Assembly: GCF_001439785.1 (NCBI RefSeq)
Contig: NZ_JYLI01000021.1
Coordinates: 38,149 to 102,148 of the forward strand
Length of the DNA stretch: 64,000 bases
Direction: 5' to 3'
DNA from: Pseudomonas poae
GTDB lineage: Bacteria; Pseudomonadota; Gammaproteobacteria; Pseudomonadales; Pseudomonadaceae
Part shown: positions 9,159 to 16,802 of the stretch, piece after piece
How the letters are laid out: every line of letters begins with the position of its first letter
Position numbering within the stretch: the stretch's first letter is position 1
The notes under the pieces: model-generated
Databases searched by the model: none
The model's input: only the letters and a program-made list of their open reading frames with translations
Told to the model about the DNA's origin: nothing
Translations under genes and position numbers: made by a program

Positions 9159-9794
9159 TTATTTGCGCTGCAACAACCCAGGCAACTGTGCCACCAGCTT
9201 CTTGCTGTTCAACGGCGCGCGGATAAACCCGCGCTGAGTACCGTCCGGGCCGATAATCGCGAGGTTGCCGCTGTGGTCGACGGTGTAGTTGGGCTTGCTG
9301 GTGTCAGCCGGGATGAACGGGATGCTCACGGCATTCGACAGCGTCTGCACCTCATCCACCGTCGCACCGGTCAAGCCGCGGAACTGCGGATCGAAGTAGC
9401 CCAAATACTGCTTGAGCTGCGCCGGGGTGTCGCGGTGCGGGTCGACGCTGACCAGGATCACCTGCAACGTGTCCACAGCCTCCTTGGGCAATTCACTCTT
9501 GATCTGGCGCAACTGGGCGAGGGTGGTGGGGCAGATGTCCGGGCAGAAGGTATAGCCGAAGAACAGCAGGCTCCACTTGCCTTTCAACGCGTTGACGAGC
9601 ACCGGTTGGCCGTTCTGGTCTTGCAAGGTCACCGGCGGTAATTGGCGACTTTGCGGCAGCAGGATGATGCCCGCGTCGATCAACGCCACAGAGTCGACCT
9701 GACCCCTTCCCGAGAGCGCCTTGTTAACCATCAGGCCCAGGATCAGCGCCACCAGAGCAATCAGCATGAAAACGGTTTTTTGAGTTCGAGTCAT
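9159..9794 (-). CDS. SCO1/SenC family copper chaperone for cytochrome oxidase assembly
   Basis: 211-residue membrane-anchored thioredoxin-fold protein that delivers copper to the CuA site of cytochrome c oxidase, or acts as a thiol-redox protein. One N-terminal membrane helix (FMLIALVALILGLMV) is followed by the Sco fold with the copper motif FCPDICP and a conserved downstream histidine region (VDHSGNLAIIGPDG). The start at 9794 (MTRTQKT) gives the usual length. It would normally close an aa3 oxidase operon, but here only ctaG precedes it. Confidence 0.92.
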   Translation of the reverse strand: MTRTQKTVFMLIALVALILGLMVNKALSGRGQVDSVALIDAGIILLPQSRQLPPVTLQDQNGQPVLVNALKGKWSLLFFGYTFCPDICPTTLAQLRQIKSELPKEAVDTLQVILVSVDPHRDTPAQLKQYLGYFDPQFRGLTGATVDEVQTLSNAVSIPFIPADTSKPNYTVDHSGNLAIIGPDGTQRGFIRAPLNSKKLVAQLPGLLQRK

Positions 9795-9938
9795 AGGTTC
9801 AACAGTCGTTAATGGTTTACGAACGCGGCGATAAGCGGCAGCAACAGGTGCCGGAGTGTAAAGCAGGAGAAGCAGCTGGGTGTAATGCCGCACCAGGATA
9901 CGTAGTACGTATCATGCTTCGGCATGTATCTGACTTCG

Positions 9939-10511
9939 TTATCGGGGGGCAAACAGTAGCTGGCCGTCTCCACGCAGGGCTACGGGGGATGAAGGCGCAG
10001 TGATATCAAACAGTGTGTAAGCCAGCGTGATATGCGCCACATCCCTGGGCATGTCGCGGTCGACGATAAACCGCACCGGCATTTCTATGCGCTCGCCGGG
10101 TTGCAGCACTTGCTGGGTGAAGCAAAAGCACTCGGTCTTGTGAAAGTACGGCGCGGCTTGCGCCGGGGAAATGCTCGGCACCGCCTGGGCGGTCATGGGT
10201 TTGTCGGTGGGATTGTAGGCCACGAACAGCATCTCGGTGACGGCGCCTGGGTGGACCACGACGTCGTCAGCCTTGGAATGGAACTCCCACACCATATTGG
10301 CGGCATTGGTGGACACAAACTGCACCCGTACCTGGCGCATCGAGTCCACGGCCTGTGATCCCTCATAGTGCCCGGTGGCCTTGTCATTGACGCCGAACAC
10401 GTTGAGCAGCGCGTCGTAGATGGGCACCAAAGCGAAGCTCAACGCGAACATCGCCACCGCAAGAATCAGCAGTCGAGCGATAAACCGTTTGAGCGGAACA
10501 GATTCAGCCAT
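9939..10511 (-). CDS. ctaG: Cytochrome c oxidase assembly protein CtaG/Cox11
   Basis: 190-residue CuB chaperone: an N-terminal membrane helix (LLILAVAMFALSFALVPIYD) and a periplasmic beta domain with the copper-binding ECFCF motif (YFHKTECFCFTQQ). Family members insert copper into subunit I of aa3 oxidases. The ATG at 10511 is chosen; an in-frame GTG lies at 10520. Neither coxB/coxA upstream nor coxC/SURF1/ctaA/ctaB downstream is present. Only 144 bases separate it from sco, so the client oxidase is missing at this locus. Confidence 0.92.
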   Translation of the reverse strand: MAESVPLKRFIARLLILAVAMFALSFALVPIYDALLNVFGVNDKATGHYEGSQAVDSMRQVRVQFVSTNAANMVWEFHSKADDVVVHPGAVTEMLFVAYNPTDKPMTAQAVPSISPAQAAPYFHKTECFCFTQQVLQPGERIEMPVRFIVDRDMPRDVAHITLAYTLFDITAPSSPVALRGDGQLLFAPR

Positions 10512-10554
10512 AACACCCACCCAGTATCAGCAAGGGCAACACGATCCGGAACAT
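10504..10554 (-). CDS. Possible 16-residue lipopeptide ORF overlapping the ctaG start
   Basis: A short frame, MFRIVLPLLILGGCYG, reads into ctaG and ends with the overlap ATGGCTGA, as seen between znuC and znuB. It looks like a bare lipoprotein signal with a lipobox (LGGC). No good ribosome site is visible, so it may be chance, or a scar of the deleted gene that preceded ctaG. Confidence 0.25.
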   Translation of the reverse strand: MFRIVLPLLILGGCYG

Positions 10555-10783
10555 CGTCGAGTATAGACAGCACCGGCAGCCTCGCGATGGGCACAGGAAA
10601 TCAGTGAAAAACGATCAATCCCACCCAATAAAGTCAGGAGCAGAAACGTTTTTGCGACTAAAATTTGCAACTGGTTATAGCCCCTGCGCATAACCCTGAA
10701 TTAATTATGACAAATGCATCTTAGGGGCTCGTATAAACGAGCTAACTTCTCCTTTTTCCTACACCTGTTTCACTGGAGCCACC

Positions 10784-11431
10784 ATGAATACCGCCGCATT
10801 GCGCGAGCAGATTTCCCGTGCCCATCACCACGAAGCCAGCACGGGCCAGCTGGCCCTGCAGCTGGAAAAACAATTGCCGCACCTGCACTCGGCCATTTCC
10901 CTGGCTGAAGGTGATCGCAGCGCAGTCATGACGCGTTTCGTCACCGCCTACATTGACCTCGTCCCGGACCTGCTGGACGCCGCCAATGACGTAGCACGCG
11001 CAGCCGGTATCGAAAGCCAGATCAAACCGGTACTGAAGATTGCCGAGCATTTCTTCCTGCAGCCTCCGTCAATCCTGGCCGGGCACGAAGGCCTGGAAGG
11101 TTTGCTCGATGAGGCCTACCTGGCGCATCGCTTGGTGGAAGAAGTAAACGATCTGTATATCAAGCATTTCGGTCAGCCATTGATTCCGGCGGATACCACC
11201 GTGGCCAACCTGATTGCCCACCAGTTGATCGGCGAAGCCTTTGCCAACCAGTTGGACGAGGCCGTGCACCTGGCCGTGGATGAAATGCTAAACGAAGAGA
11301 GTTTTGCGCTGGAATCGGTGGAGAGCTACCGGGAAAAGCTGAGAAGCCCGAACACGGAAGCCGCGTGGAAGCGCTGGCCGTGCCTGTCGCGGCAGTTGGG
11401 CGTTGAACTGGCACTGGATCAGCCTGCCTGA
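10784..11431 (+). CDS. Conserved hypothetical protein (PA0104-like)
   Basis: 215-residue soluble, mostly alpha-helical protein without signal peptide or membrane segment. I recognise it only as the conserved hypothetical that separates the SulP/carbonic-anhydrase pair from the cox operon in Pseudomonas. A helix rich in acidic residues (LGVDEMLNEE-like region near 165-180) and paired histidines (AHHHEAS near 13-19) are visible, but no catalytic motif. The ATG at 10784 follows a weak site. A perfect small hairpin (10728-10743, gctcgt-ataa-acgagc) lies in its leader. Function unknown. Confidence 0.75.
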   Translation: MNTAALREQISRAHHHEASTGQLALQLEKQLPHLHSAISLAEGDRSAVMTRFVTAYIDLVPDLLDAANDVARAAGIESQIKPVLKIAEHFFLQPPSILAGHEGLEGLLDEAYLAHRLVEEVNDLYIKHFGQPLIPADTTVANLIAHQLIGEAFANQLDEAVHLAVDEMLNEESFALESVESYREKLRSPNTEAAWKRWPCLSRQLGVELALDQPA

Positions 11432-11556
11432 CCTCTCCAGCCAAAAGATCAAATGTGGGCGGGAGCAAACGCCTTCTTATCAAACAAAAATAGCGTGTTG
11501 ATTTTAAAGCCTGAAATTTCACCCAGCCCATGAGCTTTTTCAGTCAACCACCTCCC

Positions 11557-11692
11557 TGTGGCGAGCGGGCTTGCCCCGCGTTGGGGTGCGCAGCGCCCCC
11601 AATCCAGCAAAACGCGGTGTACCTGATACGGCTCAGCGCCTGGTTTTGCGGCTGCTGCGCAGCCCAACGCAGGACAAGCCTGCTCGCCACAG
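11557..11692. repeat. 136-bp dispersed element, copy A
   Basis: A 136-base element bounded by tgtggcgagcgggcttg and a near-complementary end. Unlike REPINs, its interior (ccagcaaaacgcggtgta and following) is also conserved in a second, inverted copy at 31664-31799. A partial extra end follows at about 11720-11750. The 344-base gap 11432-11776 contains this element and otherwise an A+T-rich stretch (11461-11530) in which I see no gene. Confidence 0.88.
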
Positions 11693-11776
11693 GGAGTCTT
11701 CGCTTAACTGAACGGCATTGGGGCTTGCCCGCTCGCCACAACGAGCCCGCTCAACTTGGCGGAGCCTCCCTGGTGT

Positions 11777-13318
11777 TCAAGCCGGGGCGGATCCAATCCC
11801 GGTTGTAGTCCTTATCCGCCCTTCCAGACGACGCTTGAGCCCTCGCGCCTCAATCACCAGCTTCGAGCCCTTCGCCGCATTTGCACGGCCCCATTCCTCC
11901 AGCAATTCCAGGCACGAATGGTCGATGTAGCTCAGGTTATTGAGCGGCACATGCACGGTGGTCCCCGCCGGCACAGTCGACAGCACCTGGGTCAGCGCCG
12001 GTACCTTCAAGAAGGTCGCCGCACCGGTCAGACGCAATTCCATCTCGGCGTCCTGCGGCAGGTCGATCAGGCTGACCTTCAAGCGTGAGGCCTTGAACGC
12101 GAGCTTGAGCAACGTCAGGCCGAAGCCCACCAGCACGCCCGTCAGCAAATCGGTGAAAATGATCGCCAGGGCCGTGGCCGCGTAGGTGAACATCGGCATC
12201 CGCCCATAGCGTCCCAATGCCTTGAACGCTTTGATGTCCACCAGCTTGATCCCGGTGTACACCAGCACGCCGGCCAGGCTCGCCACCGGAATGCTTTGCA
12301 GCACGCTCGACAGCAGCAGCACGAAGCCCAGCAACCAGACACCATGGAACATCGCCGACAGGCGCGTGGTGGCGCCGGCCTGAACGTTGGCCGAGCTGCG
12401 CACGATCACGCCGGTCATCGGCAGGGCGCCGACCAGACCGCAGAGCATGTTGCCTACACCTTGAGCAGACAATTCCTTGTCGAAGTCCGAGCGCTGCCCA
12501 CTGTGCATACGGTCAACCGCAGCGGCGGACAACAGCGTTTCGGCGCTGGCGATGAACGCCACCGCGAACGCCGCGATCAGCAACTGCGGATCGGCCAGGT
12601 TGAGCAGGTCGCTGGGCCGCAGCCAATCGATGGCGTCCGCCAGGTTTTCCGGCACTTCCACGCGCTTGACCTGCAACGCCAGCACCAGGCTGGTCACCGT
12701 CGCCAGGCCTACGCCGAGCAGGGCACCGGGCACAAAGCGCAGTGTTTGCGGGCGCAATTTGTCCCACAGGTACATCACCAGCATGGTCGACACACCCAGC
12801 AGGCCGGCCTGCCAGCCAAGGCCGCCACCCAGGGTCGGAATCGCTTCAACCAGCGCCGCCGGGAAGCCCGTGAGGTTGTCCAGACCCGAAGGCTTGGGCG
12901 CACCGTCGAGCATCACATGCACCTGCGACAGCACAATCAACACGCCGATACCCGCGAGCATGCCGTACACCACGGCCGGCGCCGTCACGCGGAACCAGCA
13001 GCCCAGGCGCAAACGCCCGGCCACCAGTTGCAGGAAGCCCGCCAGCAGTAGAATCGGCCCGAGCATCAGCATGCCGTGCTGACGCACCAGCTCGAACACC
13101 AACACCGCAAGACCCGCTGCCGGACCGCTGACCTGCAGCGGCGACCCCGCCAGCCAGCCCACCACCAGCCCGCCGATGATCCCGGTAATCAGGCCCTTGG
13201 CCGGCGGCATGCCGGACGCAATCGCGATACCCATGCACAAGGGCAGGGCGACCAGAAACACAACCACGGAAGCGAGCAGCTCCCGCGGCAATACAGCTTT
13301 CAATTGAGCAGCACGCAT
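11777..13318 (-). CDS. SulP-family anion transporter (probable bicarbonate transporter)
   Basis: 513-residue SLC26/SulP transporter. The 12-14 hydrophobic segments begin at VVVFLVALPLCMGIAIASG, followed by a C-terminal STAS domain ending in LVIEARGLKRRLEG. The ATG at 13318 (MRAAQLKAV) is chosen because upstream sequence is not membrane-like and overlaps the leader of the carbonic anhydrase pair. It lies 85 bases downstream of a beta-carbonic anhydrase on the same strand, the arrangement of SulP bicarbonate importers (BicA-like), so bicarbonate is a likelier substrate than sulfate. Inferred from context. Confidence 0.88.
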   Translation of the reverse strand: MRAAQLKAVLPRELLASVVVFLVALPLCMGIAIASGMPPAKGLITGIIGGLVVGWLAGSPLQVSGPAAGLAVLVFELVRQHGMLMLGPILLLAGFLQLVAGRLRLGCWFRVTAPAVVYGMLAGIGVLIVLSQVHVMLDGAPKPSGLDNLTGFPAALVEAIPTLGGGLGWQAGLLGVSTMLVMYLWDKLRPQTLRFVPGALLGVGLATVTSLVLALQVKRVEVPENLADAIDWLRPSDLLNLADPQLLIAAFAVAFIASAETLLSAAAVDRMHSGQRSDFDKELSAQGVGNMLCGLVGALPMTGVIVRSSANVQAGATTRLSAMFHGVWLLGFVLLLSSVLQSIPVASLAGVLVYTGIKLVDIKAFKALGRYGRMPMFTYAATALAIIFTDLLTGVLVGFGLTLLKLAFKASRLKVSLIDLPQDAEMELRLTGAATFLKVPALTQVLSTVPAGTTVHVPLNNLSYIDHSCLELLEEWGRANAAKGSKLVIEARGLKRRLEGRIRTTTGIGSAPA

Positions 13319-13403
13319 GATGACTCTCCCGAGGCATTCGCCGGGCGCGGTAAAGCCTGGCTGCATCCATGGCAGCCACCGCTTTACCCGGCAGGGAAGT
13401 GTG

Positions 13404-14135
13404 TTAGAAGCGCGCTTTAGGCGTCGCGGATGGAATCGGACCTTCACCGCCCAACGGTCGGAACGCCGACTGATCCGCGTCGTAGGCCCGGATCTCGCTG
13501 GTCTCGATGTTGTAGATCCAGCCATGGATGAACAACTGACCATTGGCCATGCGCGAAGCCACGGAAGGGTGGGTGCGCAAATGCTGCAACTGGGCGATGA
13601 CGTTTTCTTCGGTCAGCACCTGCATGCTTTCGCCTTCGTTGGCGCAGTCGCAGTTGTCATGGACCATGGTCTTGGCGACCTCGGCATGACGCAGCCAGGC
13701 CTTGACCGTCGGCATCTTCTCCAGGCTCTGAGGGTTGAGCACTGCGCGCATGGCGCCGCAGTCGGAGTGGCCGCATACGATGATGTGCTGCACGCCCAGA
13801 GCGAGTACCGCGTACTCGATGGCGGTGGATACGCCGCCATTCATCTGGCCATAAGGCGGAACCACGTTGCCCACGTTACGGGTCACGAACAGGTCGCCGG
13901 GCGAGCTTTGGGTAATCAGCTCGGGCACGATGCGCGAGTCGGCGCAGGTAATGAACATCGCACGTGGGCTCTGGGCCGTGGCGAGTTTCTTGAACAGTTC
14001 TTCCTGCTGGGGGAAGACGTCGTGATGGAAATGCAGAAAACCGTCGACGATGTGCTGCAGCGCTGCATCGGCGGACTCCGCCACTTGAGGGGCTGAAGCC
14101 GACGCAGCCAACGGCTGTTTATCGTTATCACTCAT
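13404..14135 (-). CDS. Beta-class carbonic anhydrase
   Basis: 243-residue enzyme interconverting CO2 and bicarbonate. Zinc ligands and the catalytic dyad appear in TCADSRIVPE (about 63-72) and CGHSDCGAMRAV (about 120-131). The N-terminus (MSDNDKQPLAASASAP) is a low-complexity extension with no signal-peptide core, so it is probably cytoplasmic. It is upstream of the SulP gene on the same strand and likely co-transcribed, supplying or using bicarbonate moved by it. Confidence 0.94.
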   Translation of the reverse strand: MSDNDKQPLAASASAPQVAESADAALQHIVDGFLHFHHDVFPQQEELFKKLATAQSPRAMFITCADSRIVPELITQSSPGDLFVTRNVGNVVPPYGQMNGGVSTAIEYAVLALGVQHIIVCGHSDCGAMRAVLNPQSLEKMPTVKAWLRHAEVAKTMVHDNCDCANEGESMQVLTEENVIAQLQHLRTHPSVASRMANGQLFIHGWIYNIETSEIRAYDADQSAFRPLGGEGPIPSATPKARF

Positions 14136-14362
14136 GATTGATCCTCATACTTTATGCAGGGCAGGGTTCAGCTCAGTTCGACGCCAGAGCCGTGAAATAG
14201 TTGTGCAACTGCCACAACCAGGTCACCGACTCATTGGTCACTCGCTGAACAAGGTAACCATCGAAACTTAACTCAAACTGAATGAACCGCTCTAGATCGC
14301 GGGTTTCAGTGATGTCAAAACGCGACCATTCCTACAGTAACGGTGTACCTCACCTGATCAGT

Positions 14363-15421
14363 CTATAACAGCGCCATCTGTCTGCCCGGTGGGCAGAACG
14401 CCGTGCAATCGAGGTTATACCCCTCCCGACGGTCCATGCCCAGGCGCTTGATCGCCTTGCTGAACCGCTGCGCCAACAGATCCGCAAACGGCCCCTCGCC
14501 GCGCATGCGCACGCCGAATCGACTGTCGTACACCTCACCGCCGCGCACCTGGCGCACCAGGCTCATTACGTGGGCCGCGCGCTGCGGATAATGCGCCGCG
14601 AGCCACTCCTCGAACAGCGGCGCCACTTCCAGCGGCAGGCGCAGCATCATGTAGGCCGCACTTTGCGCCCCGGCGGCGTGGGCTTCGGTGAGCAGGCTTT
14701 CCAGCTCACTGTCGTTGATCATCGGGATCATCGGCGAGCACAGCACACCCACCGCAATGCCGGCCTCGCGCATCACGCGAATGGCCCGCAACCGCGCCTT
14801 GGGCGCCGCCGCGCGCGGTTCGAGGATACGCTTGAGTTCATCGTCCAGGCTGGTGAGGCTGATCATCACCGCCACCAGCCGTTGCCGGGCCAGTTCGGTG
14901 AGCAGGTCAAGGTCGCGCAGTATCAGCGAGCCTTTGGTGATGATGGTCACCGGGTGCCGATAGCGCAGCAGCACTTCGAGGAGTTGCCGAGTGATTTTAT
15001 GTTCGCGCTCAATAGGCTGGTACGGGTCGGTATTGGAGCCCAGGTTGATCGGCGCACACACATAGCCGGGCCTGGACAGCTGCTGCTCGAGTACCTGGGC
15101 CGCATTGCTTTTGGCGATCAGGCGGGTTTCGAAATCCAGCCCTGGCGACATGTCCCAATAGGCATGGCTGGGCCGCGCGTAGCAGTAGATGCAGCCATGC
15201 TCGCACCCGCGATACGGGTTGATCGAACGATCGAACGGCAGATCCGGCGAGCTGTTGCGCGTGATGATGGTTTTGGCCGTTTCGATGCGCACTTCGGTGC
15301 CCTGGGTCTGCGGGACTTCCTGATGCCAGCCGTCGTCCTCGGCCACGCTGACGGTGGGCGCAAAGCGATTATGCAGATTGGTGGCCGTACCCCGGCCACG
15401 GGGCGGCAGCGCAGTGGTCAT
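14363..15421 (-). CDS. PA0069-family radical SAM protein (SplB-like)
   Basis: 352-residue radical SAM enzyme with the [4Fe-4S] motif CEHGCIYC (CxxxCxxC spacing, about 73-80) followed by a TIM-barrel core (NLGSNTDPYQPIE, VTIITKGSLILRDLDLL). The family is related to spore photoproduct lyase but its substrate is unsettled. A perfect LexA-type palindrome lies just 16 bases before the ATG, so induction by DNA damage is expected, consistent with a DNA-repair role. Single gene, 227 bases from the carbonic anhydrase start; I see nothing clear in that gap. Confidence 0.88.
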   Translation of the reverse strand: MTTALPPRGRGTATNLHNRFAPTVSVAEDDGWHQEVPQTQGTEVRIETAKTIITRNSSPDLPFDRSINPYRGCEHGCIYCYARPSHAYWDMSPGLDFETRLIAKSNAAQVLEQQLSRPGYVCAPINLGSNTDPYQPIEREHKITRQLLEVLLRYRHPVTIITKGSLILRDLDLLTELARQRLVAVMISLTSLDDELKRILEPRAAAPKARLRAIRVMREAGIAVGVLCSPMIPMINDSELESLLTEAHAAGAQSAAYMMLRLPLEVAPLFEEWLAAHYPQRAAHVMSLVRQVRGGEVYDSRFGVRMRGEGPFADLLAQRFSKAIKRLGMDRREGYNLDCTAFCPPGRQMALL

Positions 15422-15436
15422 GAAAATGCCTCGATA

Positions 15437-15452
15437 CTGTTTTTATGTACAG
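15437..15452. promoter_or_regulatory. LexA (SOS) box upstream of the radical SAM gene
   Basis: CTGtttttatgtaCAG matches the CTG-N10-CAG core of gamma-proteobacterial LexA operators. It is embedded in a longer perfect palindrome with 12-base arms (15429-15460, cctcgatactgt and its complement). It lies 16-31 bases upstream of the start codon, where a repressor would block transcription or clearance. A hairpin in the RNA is an alternative reading, but there is no T-run. Confidence 0.8.
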
Positions 15453-15491
15453 TATCGAGGTGAGAAGGTTATGACCAGTGCCGTCCGGCGG

Positions 15492-16790
15492 TCAGTGCTT
15501 TTGCGTGACTTGCCCCAGATCATCGCCCGAGGTGCTGCGCATATCGCTCTTGCGCAACTCGGCCACCTCGCTGGCGGTGATCGGCGCGCCTTTATTGCCC
15601 CAGCTGCCACGGATGAAACTGACCACCTGTGCCACTTCCTCATCCGACAAACGCCAGGCAAACGCCGGCATGGTAAAGGTCGATGGCGCCGTGTGGGTGG
15701 CCGGCAGGGTGCCGCCGTTCAACACGATGTTGATCAACGACGTGGCATCCGCCGTCTGCAGCACCGGATTGCCCGCCAGCGCCGGGAACACCCGCGTGTA
15801 GCCATGGCCATCGGTACGGTGGCAGGCCGCGCAGTTGTCGATGTACACCGACGCGCCCGGTTTGCTGTCATCACCCTTCCACAGCGCCTCGGCCACCTGC
15901 TTGTCGTATTGATGCGGCGCGTCCTTGGAATCGACTGCAGGCAGGCTCTTGAGGTAGCGGGCGATAGCGGTCAGGTCGTCTTGCGACATGTACTGCATGC
16001 TGTGCACTACAACGTCACTCATGCCGCCAAACACCGCGCTGCGGTCGCTGCGACCGGTCTTGAGAAACTGCACCAGTTGCTCTTCGCTCCAGCTACCCAG
16101 GCCGTCCTTGTGATCGCCGCGCAGGCTCTTGGCGATCCAGCCTTCCAGCGGCGCGCTGCCAGAGAGGAACGCGTTGCCATCGGCAGCGCTGAGGGCTTTT
16201 TCCTGCATGGTCAGCGCTCGCGGCGTATGGCACGCGCCGCAATGACCGAGGCCCTCCACTAGGTAGGCGCCACGGCTGATCACCGGATCGGCATCCGCTG
16301 GCGCCTGGTAATCCGCCACCTCAGGGGCAAACATCCAGCGCCACGCCGCCAACGGCCAGCGCATGCTCAGGGGCCAGGGAATATCGCTGTCCCGGTTTTC
16401 CTGGGCGACCGGTTCCACGCCTTTCATGAAGTAGGCATACAGCGCCTGCATGTCGCTTTCGCTGACACGCGCATAAGACGGGTAGGGCATCGCCGGGTAA
16501 AGCGTACTGCCGCTCTTGGCGACGCCATGGCGTACGGCCTTGTCGAAGTCTTCGAAGCTGTAGTTGCCCAGGCCTGTCTTGTCCGGGGTGATGTTGGTGG
16601 AATAGATCACACCGATGGGGGTTTCCATCGGCAGGCCGCCGGCGAACGGCTTGCCGTCCTTGGCGGTGTGGCAGGCCACGCAGTCACCGGCGCGGGCCAG
16701 GTATTCGCCCTGCTTGATCAGGTCGTTTTCGGCAGCGCTCACCGAGCAACTGCTGAAAAGCGCCAGGGTCGCGATCACAAATGCTTTCAT
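15492..16790 (-). CDS. Gluconate 2-dehydrogenase, triheme cytochrome c subunit
   Basis: 432-residue membrane-associated cytochrome with a signal peptide (MKAFVIATLALFSSCSVSA) and three haem c motifs: CVACH (about 37-41), CGACH (184-188) and CAACH (320-324). It passes electrons from the flavoprotein subunit to ubiquinone. The second ATG (16790) is preferred because AGGAG is eight bases away; the first (16796) is too close. It is the third gene of an operon after the small and flavoprotein subunits, 12 bases downstream. Sugar or alcohol dehydrogenases share this cytochrome type, so gluconate is the best but not the only candidate. Confidence 0.9.
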   Translation of the reverse strand: MKAFVIATLALFSSCSVSAAENDLIKQGEYLARAGDCVACHTAKDGKPFAGGLPMETPIGVIYSTNITPDKTGLGNYSFEDFDKAVRHGVAKSGSTLYPAMPYPSYARVSESDMQALYAYFMKGVEPVAQENRDSDIPWPLSMRWPLAAWRWMFAPEVADYQAPADADPVISRGAYLVEGLGHCGACHTPRALTMQEKALSAADGNAFLSGSAPLEGWIAKSLRGDHKDGLGSWSEEQLVQFLKTGRSDRSAVFGGMSDVVVHSMQYMSQDDLTAIARYLKSLPAVDSKDAPHQYDKQVAEALWKGDDSKPGASVYIDNCAACHRTDGHGYTRVFPALAGNPVLQTADATSLINIVLNGGTLPATHTAPSTFTMPAFAWRLSDEEVAQVVSFIRGSWGNKGAPITASEVAELRKSDMRSTSGDDLGQVTQKH

Positions 16791-16802
16791 GCTCATCGCT
16801 CC

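Noticed and set aside
9795..9938. Remnant of ctaA or ctaB between sco and ctaG
   Set aside because: Translations of this stretch (for example HYTQLLLLLYTPAPV) do not resemble the parts of those proteins that I remember.
10728..10743. Small hairpin gctcgt-ataa-acgagc as a terminator or riboswitch
   Set aside because: The stem is only six pairs and the following T stretch is interrupted; nothing else in the leader supports a regulatory RNA.
15429..15460. Palindrome as a terminator
   Set aside because: No T-run on either side, and a perfect CTG-N10-CAG core sits in the promoter position of the radical SAM gene.
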